Of a stretch of DNA of 64,000 nucleotides, positions 36,101 to 45,800 are shown piece after piece. The DNA comes from Bolinopsis microptera (taxonomy: Eukaryota > Ctenophora > Tentaculata > Lobata > Bolinopsidae), in NCBI RefSeq assembly GCF_026151205.1, contig NC_087074.1:7288726-7352725 (forward strand). The letters are read 5' to 3'. The notes under the pieces were generated by a model. That model was not told the DNA's origin. It made no database searches and saw nothing but the letters and a program-made list of their open reading frames with translations. The stretch's first letter is position 1; each line of letters begins with the position of its first letter. The position numbers were made by a program, and so were the translations under genes.

Positions 36101-39100
36101 TCCGCCCGCCCGCGCTCGGATGAATGCTCTGTGCCTCTGACGATACTATTGTTATCGGCTGGTCAGTTCCCTCTGAAATAAGTGTATCTATTATAATGTC
36201 AAAATACTGTAATAAAAAGCATCAACCTCTTATATTTATGCAAATATTCTCTCTGTAAAGTAAGGAGAAATTTAACGGGTGATACTCGTAAAATATCTGT
36301 TCCATATATTGACCGTCGACGAGTCCAACTCGGCGCGCGTCCTGGTAGGTTGTAAACCTACAAGGAGAAATATCTGATGAAACCATTTTTAGAATGATAC
36401 TACGCGTATTATTTTTGCATTTGGACCACCGATGTTGCTGCGCAGTAAAGCCAGGCACAGCTGGCACATAAATGAAATATTAGGAGCAAGAAAAATAATT
36501 TCTTGGTTGAACTAGAACTGGTAAAATAGTAGTTATAAAAGTATAAAGTGAGTAACCTTAATACCATTTGCCCCAATGATCAGTACTCTGACTCAGTAGG
36601 AAATACAAACTAGACAAATAACTACCTTATCGGACCTTATTTGGACGGACATTCAATGAACAGACATAATTATGAACGGACATTAATATAAACGCTAGAA
36701 GGCATTCAAAACCATCAAAAATCCGAATTTCTTTCATTTTTTTGACGTTTTTTATTTCAGCAAATGATTTTTAAATCCATTTTTATACAGTAAGTAAAAA
36801 AAGCAGTCGTTACGGTTGAGCAGTAAAAATGTTAAAATATGTGTACATGATCAGTTTCTAATATCACAAATCATCCTTATCGATTGGGTTTTCGTGCATG
36901 AAATAGTCTATGCTTAAAGCATCAGTGATTTCTAGCTTTATGAAAACTTTTAAAAAAAATCAAACTACCCCGGTCCTGCATTTCAGTGTTAACTTTTACA
37001 AGCCATTCGGCGTGAAGTGGTTTTATCTTAGACAACTTTAGGTTAACCTTAACATCACGTGGAGCTTTCCTAGCACTGTTTCATTACCTCCCCTGCGTAA
37101 TATGAACTATAACAACGTCGGACAATGTCCTTGGCAACACGATTTACCGTAATATCTAGAGGCTGGAACAAGTTTGTCATGTTGGCGGGGACTAGTTCAT
37201 GAACTATGTTGTTGAGTGCCATAATTTCGTTGACTAACTAAAAACCAACCTGCAGCTGACGAAGAAGCTATCAGACCAAGAAGAATTGTTGCCCGCATCA
37301 TTGTATAAATATACATCCTAAATTTAAAAATCGATGTGACAACCGTAATTTAGTTGGTTGGTTTTTGAACAGAATAAATAATTTGCATAACTTATAACTT
37401 TATAAGCACAAAATTATGAAACCCCGATAAGTTTGATCGAGACAAAAATTATACTTCTTAAATGCTAACAAGGCAGAACTTTTCGAGCTCTGTTCAACAA
37501 AGAAAAAAAGACACGGATATATTCCACTTGGTAACGTCTAATCTTGTCCTCCAATATAATTATAATAACTTTGTTCGCCATATTAGAGTGTTGCTACAAC
37601 TTTGAAAACTTTATTGTGCCGTAAGTTAACGACGGAAAGGTTCTCCTTGGTCTGCCGGAGGCACAGCAAACTCTACTAGTATATGATGTTTTCAAGGGTC
37701 ACTTTGCGGAAAAAAGTCAACAAAATTATGGCACTCAACAACATAGTTCATGAACTAGTCCCCGCCAACATGACAAACTTGTTCCAGCCTCTAGATATTA
37801 CGGTAAATCGTGTTGCCAAGGACATTATCCGACGTTGTTATAGTTCATATTACTGAGGGGAGGTAATGAAACAGTGCTAGGAAAGCTCTACGTGATGTTA
37901 AGGTTAACCTAAAGTTGTCTAAGATAAAACCACTTCACGCCGAATGGCTTGTAAAAGTTAACAATGAAATGCAGGACCGGGGTAGTTTGATAAAAAAAGA
38001 TTTCCTCAAAGCTAGAAATCACTGATGCTTGTTTAAGCATGGACTATTTCATGCACGAAAACCCATTTAATGAAGATGATGTGTGATATTAGACACTGAT
38101 CATGTACACATATTTTAACATTTTTACTGCATAATGACTGCTTTTCTTACTTACTGTATGAAAAATGGATTAAAAAAATCATTTGCTGAAATTTAAAAAA
38201 AGTCAAAAAATTGAAAAAAATTCGGATTTTTTATGGTTTTGAATGCTTTCGAGCGTTCATATTAATGTCCGTTCACAATTATGTCCGTTCATGTAATGTC
38301 CGTCCAAATAAGGTCCAATAAGGTATCAACAAAACTGATAAAAAATGTCGTTCTAACAATCTTTGCACGTGTACGTGCGTGTAACAACCCTTGTTACCAT
38401 GGTTACTTTGCAACCTTTTGCTTTTTACCTAATTTGCACGTGGGCGGTCGTACAGACAGACATTCTACAGCAGGGTGTCAGAATTATTGGCGTGTTTGAA
38501 ATTTTATGTGTATTTTATGATGAAATCGATATTTTTCGACGGGTCATAACTTTACTTCTGAATATCGAAATTACAAAATTCAAAAACTGGTCTGTAGAAA
38601 ATCGTCTGAACTTTTTCTTAATTTCAGAATTTTGTGTTGATGTACCTCAAAACCCATAATTTAGGCCGTTATTTAAGGGGTCGATTCCATACTTGGTTAG
38701 ATTTACGAAGGAGTAAGGGATTTATGTGTAATTTTTTTTCGATGAATTTTTTCTGAAATTATTCTTTAGTCTTAGACTAAAGTGCACAGCTCTTCAGGCA
38801 ATAGCGAAACATATAAAAAAACTATAGATTTTATAAAAGCTCTCTTTCTCCTCTAACTGACGCAATAAAATTTAGTCGGGCGGACTCATCCCGGAATTCA
38901 GAGGAAGCAGCCGAAGACTTCAAACCAATAATCTAAATTTTTCTCTTTCGTCGTGATTATCGACGAAATTTAACTTCTTTCGGACTTCGTTTTTAAACTG
39001 AACTGTAATATAAAGGATTATCTCTCGAATGATCAAGACTCCATAGGAAACTGACCCTCAGAAGTCAAGTAATGATCTTTTCTGAAAGCTTAGGTAAGCT

Positions 39101-41206
39101 AAAATTGTACGCAAAATTGTCTACGCGCCAATAATTATGACACGATGCTGTACGAAAAGAATATTTTGAATTATAATATCGATAAATAACGATATGATAA
39201 CTATCCTATATCCCATATCCTATATATGTGTTATATTATGTTAAATAACACACCTGAAATTTAGACAGAAAACACGTAATTAGGAGCTTACGAGAGAATC
39301 AGCAAGGTGGTGTATTTATAAATTAAATTTATATTGTTACTTTGTTAAACTAATGCTTGTTGTTGTTAGTCACCTGGTTGTGTTCCGTAGTAATCAGATG
39401 CTGTGTCGGAGGAAGGGAACCTTATCTTTGCTACGTCTCTGTTCCATTCAGTGCTCCAACTACTGTCTATACACGTTGTGCCTGAGAACAGGATGTTGAG
39501 CACCTCCACCTCGCTACAGTGTATCACTAGTCGGACACCTGCAGTTCTGGTTAGAGTGATGCGCCAAACCTTGTCAGTAGCAGAGGGGAGATTAACAGGG
39601 AGGTTAGTCCAGGCTGTGCACCAGGGTGAGATAGTATCGTGGAGTAGATTTGAACCAGAGGTAGACTACTCCTGTATACTGATCTCCCCCAGCAGAGCGG
39701 AGGTGCACTACCACAATATCGTCACTCCCCAGCACACTATTAGTTTTAATTTCTAAAGGTGTCGACTCTAGATCCCACTCTATTTCCACATCACGTTCGA
39801 CTGGTAACCAACCTGTTAATTGTATGTTTCACTCATGACTACTGAGCAACGATTCGTGTTATCATGAATTTAAGGAGGAGGTGTTCAGTGTTGTAGCAAA
39901 ATTGTAAAGGAATTTCAAAAATGTCGCCAATAATTTATTCTCAGAATTTAAGGGCCCGACCATACTATGACTGTTGCCACCATGACTGCTGCCACCATGA
40001 CTGTTGTCACCATGACTGTTGTCACCATGACTGTTGTCACCATGACTGTTGTCACCATGACTGTTGTCACCATGACTGTTGTCACCATGACTGTTGTCAC
40101 CATGACTGTTGTCACCATGACTGATGTCACCATGACTGTTGTCACCATGACTGTTGTCACCATGACTGTTGTCACCATGACTGTTGTCACCATGAATGTT
40201 GTCTTACTCATAGTACGGTCAGATGTAATTTATTCTCAGAATTTAAGGGCCCGACCATACTATGACTGTTGCAACCATGACTGTTGTCACCATGACTGTT
40301 GTCACCATGACTGTTGTCACCATGACTGTTGTCACCATGACTGTTGTCACCATGACTGTTGTCACCATGACTGTTGTCACCATGACTGTTGTCACCATGA
40401 CTGTTGTCACCATGACTGTTGTCACCATGAATGTTGTCATACTCATAGTACGGTCAGATGTAATACCAACAGGCACGACAGTCATGACCAGAGGCACGTA
40501 GTGTGTTTAGAGGGCGTGCCAAGGATACGTGACAACTCCTCAGGCACGACGCACGTCTTTTCAAATGCCGTGCCTAGCTAAAAATCCGTGCATGACGTGA
40601 CTGCAGGCACAGTCTGTTTAGTACTTGTGCCAACTGTCATGGATAACGCGACGTCACGATTACCTTATATTTATAATAGTACCACGATTACCTTATATAG
40701 TTATAATATTACCTTTACAATATTTTACGTGATATGGACATTGGCAGTACAGACTTACAGAGTGCAATTGCAAAGATAGTACAGATAGATCCGTCTGAAA
40801 AATCGATCCACTGACACAAGAAGCTTCCAAAGGATTTATGACGTTTTTAGGTTCAATTTTTAGGTTTAATTCGGCTAAATGAGTAAAACTGTAACACTAT
40901 AACCCTAACGCGAACGAGAAATTATACCAATTTCCATATATGGTTATATCACGTGATCGTGAACTTTTCATGATTTTGAATGCCTTTGAGCGTTCATTTT
41001 AATGTTTGATTAAAATTGCATGTCCGTTCACACAATGTCCGGTCAAATAACGTCCGATAAGGTAAAGTCAAACATAGTAACATACCATTTTGGTTTGCAG
41101 GAGCGGCCCCCGGCCCCCTAATGAAGATAGTCAGGATCAAGATGGTCAAGATGTCCTTGGTGCTGACCATTGTGAACTCTTCGAAAACCCAATATTTCAT
41201 CTTCAT
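26801..41206 (-). CDS. Gene X: receptor-like protein (signal, module, GCC2 repeats, sushi, two TM, PLAC8-like tail)
   Basis: Exons from high to low: signal 41086-41206; module 39374-39812 (frameshifted); GCC2-type 33230-33325, 32024-32119, 31722-31865, 31385-31480, 30181-30276, 29879-30022, 29453-29548; sushi-like 28989-29183; Cys exon 27649-27730; membrane exon 27350-27436; membrane/tail exon 26801-27137 with stop. Phases run 1-1 through the ectodomain, then 1-2, 2-2 and 2 to the stop, all consistent. The likely product is a cell-surface protein with a cysteine-rich ectodomain and a short cytoplasmic tail; ligand unknown. A 4.2-kb composite transposon carrying FTP-lectin exons lies in the intron between module and GCC2 exons. 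The +1 frameshift in the module exon means a full-length product needs that exon skipped. No start other than the signal-exon ATG is needed. Confidence 0.65.
27350..27436 (-). CDS. Membrane exon of gene X
   Basis: 87 bp, acceptor after TCCTTCAG (phase 2), donor GTAAGAAGC (phase 2). Encodes [16 protein letters not shown] then the hydrophobic [11 protein letters not shown], which joins the next exon to make one membrane segment. It could also act as a first coding exon from the internal ATG (27409-27411), giving a 132-residue two-TM protein. Confidence 0.7.
27649..27730 (-). CDS. Short Cys exon of gene X
   Basis: 82 bp, acceptor after TTTGTTTCAG, donor GTAAGTAC. Phase 1 in and phase 2 out bridge the phase-1 sushi exon and the phase-2 membrane exon. 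Encodes PCSAGTNRSTEKTKCESF and ISCE, a final small cysteine knot-like segment before the membrane. It is kept in copy Z (61368-61449) and deleted in Y. Confidence 0.7.
27731..28988 (-). other. Intron of gene X with a sushi-exon relic
   Basis: Non-coding, apart from a decayed second sushi-like exon at ~28633-28720 (minus; TQYPEVP then a frameshift, then CSEIS). The same relic occurs at ~43478-43548 and ~62353-62425. Confidence 0.6.
28989..29183 (-). CDS. Sushi/CCP-like exon of gene X
   Basis: 195 bp, phase 1-1, acceptor after ATATCGACAG, donor GTATTG. Encodes [28 protein letters not shown] and NEPEC, homologous to the W exon at 18506-18703. Confidence 0.7.
29453..33325 (-). CDS. GCC2/ephrin-receptor-like exon array of gene X (seven exons)
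   Basis: Type A (96 bp) at 29453-29548, 30181-30276, 31385-31480, 32024-32119, 33230-33325. Type B (144 bp) at 29879-30022 and 31722-31865. All are phase 1-1 with GTAAG donors and open frames. A ~1.85-1.93 kb segment, including A-B-A exons and a retroposon, is duplicated in tandem (29453-31384 against 31385-33229), which explains the two near-identical halves. Each exon has the CxxGxY...C..C pattern of the GCC2_GCC3 family. Confidence 0.8.
30513..31255. mobile_element. Insertion in a GCC2 intron containing a retroposon
   Basis: Relative to other array introns this stretch is extra. It starts near CCAGGGTTGGGAAAAACGC and ends in repeats of AAAAAACGCAAA. Its class is unclear; the left end is hAT-like in flavour only. 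It is duplicated at 32356-33100. Confidence 0.45.
30779..31103 (-). mobile_element. SINE-like retroposon with polyA and 14-bp target duplication
   Basis: On the minus strand a ~310-bp sequence ends in a run of A and is bounded by exact AAATCTTTGACTAT duplications (30765-30778 and 31104-31117). This is the hallmark of LINE-mediated retroposition. No open frame; no tRNA-like head recognised. Confidence 0.75.
32623..32948 (-). mobile_element. Second copy of the SINE-like retroposon
   Basis: The same element with the same target duplications (32609-32622, 32949-32962). It was copied as part of the intragenic tandem duplication, not by a new insertion. Confidence 0.75.
33326..34127 (-). other. 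Intron of gene X up to the composite transposon
   Basis: Non-coding; parallels the W intron 21.45-22.17 kb. Confidence 0.6.
34130..35644 (+). pseudogene. Pogo-type (DDE) transposase remnant with both ends
   Basis: The plus strand carries [20 protein letters not shown] and LDITVNRVAKDIIRR, the conserved block of DDE_1 pogo/Tigger transposases (VPxNxTxxxQPLDxxVN). A C-terminal piece (KIKPLHAEW) lies near 35240-35290. Between them a ~620-bp insertion (34541-35163) and frame breaks make it inactive. Confidence 0.7.
35726..37301 (-). CDS. FTP (fucolectin/pentraxin-like) lectin mini-gene inside transposon
   Basis: Signal exon 37250-37301 (MMRATILLGLIASSSAAG, phase-1 donor GTTGGT) and lectin exon 35726-36172 (447 bp, phase 1-1, acceptor after TTATTTCAG, donor GTAAGTATT). 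The lectin exon has NWVKFNFGKIYSITKIVVIN, then RINCCW, LCGVI, FYC..VGDQV and TLSFAEIDVF. The Cys-Cys-Trp and closing E-I-x-V strand are typical of FTP/eel-fucolectin domains, which bind fucose-type glycans. A possible extra exon at ~36300-36455 is unresolved. An inverted pogo fragment sits in its intron. It has the same orientation as gene X and its 1-1 phase would allow splicing into X. Confidence 0.65.
36625..37231 (-). mobile_element. Inverted pogo right-end fragment
   Basis: Reverse complement of the right half of the neighbouring pogo copy, ending at a TA-flanked terminus (36623-36624). It includes the [12 protein letters not shown]-coding stretch on the minus strand. Confidence 0.7.
37596..38323 (+). 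mobile_element. Second direct pogo right-hand fragment
   Basis: Repeats 34300-34540 joined directly to 35164-35644, i.e. the pogo copy without the 620-bp insertion. It ends in the outer right terminus. Confidence 0.75.
38468..39150. mobile_element. 683-bp TA-flanked inverted-repeat element
   Basis: Ends CAGCAGGGTGTCAGAATTAT and its inverted match CAGCATCGTGTCATAATTAT are flanked by TA (38466-38467, 39151-39152). W has the empty site (ATTCTACAAAAAGAAT). No transposase; a MITE-like element in the intron of X. Confidence 0.75.
39374..39812 (-). pseudogene. Unassigned-module exon of gene X, +1 frameshift
   Basis: 439 bp where the intact Y copy has 435. One extra base at ~39624, just before the conserved Trp-Cys, shifts the frame. 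Upstream and downstream halves both match the family ([49 protein letters not shown]). Donor would be CCAG before GTGACT, phase 1. Confidence 0.75.
39967..40440. repeat. 15-bp minisatellite (ATGACTGTTGTCACC) in two blocks
   Basis: Blocks at 39967-40205 and 40261-40440. The unit length is a multiple of three, so long frames stay open on both strands (MTVVTMTVVT, MVTTV), but they are an artefact of the repeat. W has only about two units. Confidence 0.9.
40441..41085 (-). other. First intron of gene X with pogo-end relic
   Basis: Parallels 24.7-25.37 kb. It contains a frameshifted copy of the MDNATS frame (40639 on) and an old pogo-like right end at ~40950-41062, next to the signal exon. Confidence 0.55.
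41086..41206 (-). CDS. Signal-peptide exon of gene X
   Basis: 121 bp, phase-1 donor [24 protein letters not shown], then [11 protein letters not shown] and RGPGAAPA; an inner Met (before VSTKD) gives a more standard signal peptide. The frame is open further upstream in this copy only, so that part is treated as untranslated. Confidence 0.7.
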
Positions 41207-42532
41207 CTTGTCAACACACGCCTTCTTCAGACTCGATTGTGTGAAACTTTGGAGAGCTAGAGAATTGAACGCAAAGGCAAAGGGTTGAACGTAGTTGTGG
41301 TGACCTTGGAAGCTTGGAGAGAGTTTGCTCTTAGTCTCATGGCTAATGCTACAGATAATGGTCCACATTACCATTAGGCCTAGTTTTTATAAAGATGGGC
41401 TAATGATCGAATAACTTGTACGCATACAGCAAGTTCTTAAAGTGCTAATGCTCTAATGCTATTCAAAGAGGTTGCTAGTATACTACAGATCATAGTTTTA
41501 AGCATCTATTTCAAGGAAACGGTGTGCCCACAAGAGCTCTCAGCTTATATTAGGACAATACTATGGGAGATAACATTTCATGACCATTCAGATGACAGAA
41601 CATTAACGCTTTACCACCGCCACCAGATGGACTTTTAAAGTGAATCCCTCTCTAGTCTCTACAGAAAGAACGATCGTTGCGAAAGAATGATTAGCCTGAG
41701 CTCATCTTATCTGGTAAGATCTCAATTATTTGCAATTTTACATAATTCAAACATTTATTTAGATAATAGTAAAAATAGGTTGTGACATTTAAATCAATAA
41801 ATTTGACGTCTAAAATAGTGAACAAATATTACTCAAATTTATTTTTAGTTATGCAAAACTAAAAATCAATTCAGTGAAATCAAAAAAATGCCTCAATATG
41901 TGATTTGTTAACCGTTCAACGTAAACTAGTCAACCTAAAAATAAAATTAAATCATATCTTAGTTCGCGAAAACGTCACAATTATACAGGTCATGTTGAAA
42001 AGTAACTTTAAAAAACTATTCCATCACACTTTAGCGGACCACTGTTGCAACAAAAGCCACCTATGTTAGCATAAGCAAAATTTGCCACGTTTTCGTGTGT
42101 TAACATAGTTATCTAAACAACTGAACTACTTAACTTAAACTACTTAACTAAACATATTACGTCTGTAAACTTAAACAAAGTCTGATATCTAAACAGCTTT
42201 AGAGGGTCTGGTATTGAGGAGTTTGTTGGAGCAGGTAGGACATGAGTAAGAGGGGTGGAGGAAGGACTGGTGACAGAGTTATAGGAATCGTAGGTCTCGG
42301 ACTCTCGCTTCTTGACTCACTCAAGTGCTGCTACTTTGATTAACTCGAGAATTATTGAGCATCAGATTTTAACCTCTCTTTGTTTATATAGTTCTCACGT
42401 TACTTACTTAATAAGTATGATCAGCCGCTTGATTTTAACCGCGGCGTTAATATTGTGTTCATAGCTAGGTTACAATCTTAATAAGAACCACGAGCAGTCT
42501 CTAGAGACCTGACTATAAAGTAGACGATCTAA
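41207..42532. other. Spacer between gene Y (3' end) and gene X (5' end)
   Basis: Paralogous to 25.49-26.80 kb; no conserved coding frame. Confidence 0.6.
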
Positions 42533-42869
42533 TTAAACTTGATGAGCTGCAGAGTTGCCGTTCTCAATAACCAGACCGTTGACATGATGACCGTTTGTGG
42601 CTCCGTTGCCATTAGCAACTGGCTCTTGTGGCACAATAGTAGTCAGTCCCTGTTTCTTGTGAACAGTCTCCAGCTGTATAGCTACACTTGGGTAGACTAG
42701 TAGGGTTGCGAAGAAGTCCTCTAGAGGGTTCCCGTTTATATCGTACTCAGCTCGAACTGAGGATCTGAAGCTAGCCACCAGGGTCACAAACCCGATGTAG
42801 AATATCCAGGCAATGGCGTAGGAACCGGGCACTTCAATCTCTACTATGTGTAGGGTTATCCAGCTCAAA
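42533..42869 (-). CDS. Terminal exon of gene Y: TM and PLAC8-like tail
   Basis: Intact homologue of 26801-27137 (111 codons plus stop). Acceptor after CTCCCTCAG. The first residue over the junction becomes Cys instead of Trp. Carries [19 protein letters not shown]. Confidence 0.7.
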
Positions 42870-45800
42870 CTGAGGGAGTGTTCAGGTGGTGATGTGTGAT
42901 CAGAAACCATTGCACCTCATTGCAACCAATGTTAAATTAGTAAAAATCATTTTATGTTGTAAAAAATAATAATACAACTTGTAACTTTTATGAACTAAAG
43001 ATACTTATAATGGTATCTTAATGCGGATACAACTTATAACTTTATAACTTAAAAGTTTTAAGAATTAGAGATAGTGATACTATAATGCTTCTTACCACAA
43101 AACGGAGGCAGCAATAGCAACCATTGTTGAACCCGTCTTCTGACCTCCCTGCCTCATGTTTGTCTTGTAGAGGACCAGTGGTCTGAAGGATTATTGGTTA
43201 ATAGACACCCAGACACGAAGTTATAAATATGTTCGCTGCTTTTAACATATTAACACAGGACGTAATAAATGTTACTGAGAGACACTGGCAGCGGTCCATT
43301 CTAACCATGATTATGGGTTAATTTGGTCAAATTGATTGAACAATTTTTTGAAATGGTCAACAAAGGATTCACATTTAGATTCTGCGTACATCTCACGATT
43401 GTATTAAGTGTTTTAATTTAAACTTAATATATTTATGAAACAAAGTGTTTTACTATGTTATAATAACAATGCATTTGTTGAGATCTCAGAGCAGGTTACC
43501 TCGATAACTTTTCTGGGGACCTCTGGGTACTGGGTTTCTGCTATCATACTTTTTCACCCGGGAAACGCAAACATACATTTTCTTATTTAGATATCTAAGT
43601 TAGATTGCAGTATCATCTGAACTACTGTTCATAGCCCATCCACTGTAAGATTAAATTAAATCAGTTTTCTATAGTAATATAACCAACTCGATCTTCCCCT
43701 TACGACATTATTTTACCCCCTTTCGTCAGTTCTGATGATACTATCCTGGTTGTATGAAGAGTTTAGTTATCCTTTTGTAGTGATGCTATGGTCATTTAAC
43801 ATGTTCGCTTCTACAATACCTGTATTTATACACTCGGGTTCATTAAAATTGAAACTAAATTCCGTTCCTGAGGTGCAGGTCACCTCGGTGCTCCCTTGAT
43901 TGAGAGCTCTGGATTCAACACAATTCACTTCCACCACGGTTCCTGGGACTACTGGGAACTGTGTTGTTGTTCTGATCGCAATTCTCCACTCAGCCTTCAG
44001 TCCCGTACAGCTCACTGTCGATATATCATATTAAATCACGTTGAACTGATTAATTGGGTTGTGTGTTACAATTATAAGGGTTATTTAGACGGTTTCTTAT
44101 GTTCCGCGATGTAGTTTTCCTGTCCCAATCCGAACCCTTTCAAGCAACCTCTAACATAACTATACTATCGTTTGCTCGGGGGTCCAAATCTCAAATACTG
44201 TATGCAGTTTACCAAATTGCACAGTTAATTCAAATTTAAAACACAACAATAATATAAGATTTAAAATTATCTTACCACAGGCAGTTTTGTCAGAGTTTGG
44301 TTTCCATCCAGCGTCACATGTCTCACAGCTTGTCATAGCATCATTCCGATATGTTCCTTCCCCACACGGCTCTGTAATTATAACGTTACAGCTGGAAAAT
44401 TGTTGTGGAAGATAAGAAAATCGTTATTATATAAGAACACTTCAGATGTGTTAAAATAACATTAGATTTAAAACAATATGTGAAAAATTATATATCCACA
44501 CTAACACAGTTTTTTTATAAAATTATTAACACGCAGACTTTTACAGTTCTTGTCGTTTCGTACCACAAATTTACCTTCTTGATTCTAAGCCCTATCTGGC
44601 GCCTTATCCTTATTCCGTCTTAACCCTTAGCCTAACTTTGCCCATTTATATATAGATATTATCATCTCAGCTCGGTTCTTGTTTACGATTCTTACCGCAT
44701 TTTGTTCTCCCAGAGTTTCGTTCCTTGCCAAGTTCACAAGTTGTACACAAGGCTGCTCCTTCTGAACTGATCGTGTTATCAGGACATTCTTGACATGTGT
44801 TCATTTCAATGTTCTTGTAGCTTCCAGCTGGACATGGCTCTGAAGAATTAGGAAATCTTTAAACAGCAATTCGTTTGGACTACTTTATTAAGAAGTTATT
44901 GTGAGTACGAATATCCTCCGTTTTCATTCTATAGCACAGTTAATTCAAATTTAAAACACAACAATAATATTAAATATAAGCTTTAGAGTTATCTTACCAC
45001 AGGCTGTTTTGTCAGAGTTTGGTGTCATTCCAGCGTCACATATCTCACAGCTTGTCATAGCATAATACCGATATCTTCCTTCCCCACACGGCTCTGGAAT
45101 TATAATACCTTCCGGGAATTATATCCACTAAAAGTCTCCGACACTGAGAGCTGATAATTTGCCGATATATCCCGCAAGGGAAGCCAAGGTATTATCAGCA
45201 TAGACCTCAGACTGGCTGGCGGCAAGTTGTAAAACAAATAACACTGGCGTTCTATATATTAGACACTATATTGTATCATGCGCACGTATCGGATTACACC
45301 CCTTCCAATTCGGAACCGGAAAATATTATAAAATATAATACCTCCGCAACTTCGTGCCCGCAAATTCCCTCCAGCAAGCTGTCGGGAATTATAGCGCGCA
45401 GCACTCAGTGGCGGAGGTATTATAGTATTATAACGTTACAGCTGGAAAATCGTTGTGGTAGATAAGAAATTCGTCATTTCATAAGTGCTTAAGTACAGTT
45501 CAGATGTGTTACAATAACATTAGATCTAAAACGATATGTGAAAAATTAAATATCCACACAACCACGGTTTTTGATAGAATTATTACCACCCAGACTCTTA
45601 CGGTTCTTGTCTTTTCGTACCACAAATTTGCCTTCTTGATTCTATGCATCTGGCGCCTTATCCTTATCCCATCTTAACCCTTAGCCTATCTTTGCCCATT
45701 TATATATATAGATATAATCATCTCAGCTCGGTTCTTGTTAACAATTTTTACCACATTTTGTTCTCCCTGAGTTTCGTTCCAGCCTCCAGGCCAATATCAC

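Larger units (their letters stand above)
34130..38323. mobile_element. Composite pogo-like transposon carrying FTP-lectin exons
   Basis: Outer ends CCTTATCGGACCTTATTTGG and its inverted match are flanked by TA (34128-34129, 38324-38325). Paralogue W has the uninterrupted site (AACGTAATATCAAC near 22175), so the whole 4.19 kb is one insertion with a TA duplication. Inside: a left pogo copy 34130-35644 with its own right end, FTP-lectin exons 35726-37301 on the minus strand, an inverted pogo fragment 36625-37231, and a second direct right-hand pogo fragment 37596-38323. The order left end, right end, cargo, right end suggests mobilisation from a distal end that captured the DNA between. Confidence 0.75.
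39840..44400. repeat. Segmental duplication block, copy 2
   Basis: Aligns with ~24.24-29.60 kb and ~58.59-62.48 kb. Relative to copy 1 it has the expanded 15-bp minisatellite and a deletion of ~1 kb around 43370 that removes the Cys exon. Confidence 0.8.

Noticed and set aside
39921-40581. Long open frames of MTVVT, MVTTV and CCHHD repeats on both strands
   Set aside because: They arise from a 15-bp minisatellite whose length is a multiple of three; no start context, splice sites or conservation in W.
41207-41374. Upstream extension of the gene X signal exon
   Set aside because: Open only in this copy; the other two copies have stops or indels, and a buried signal peptide would be unusual.
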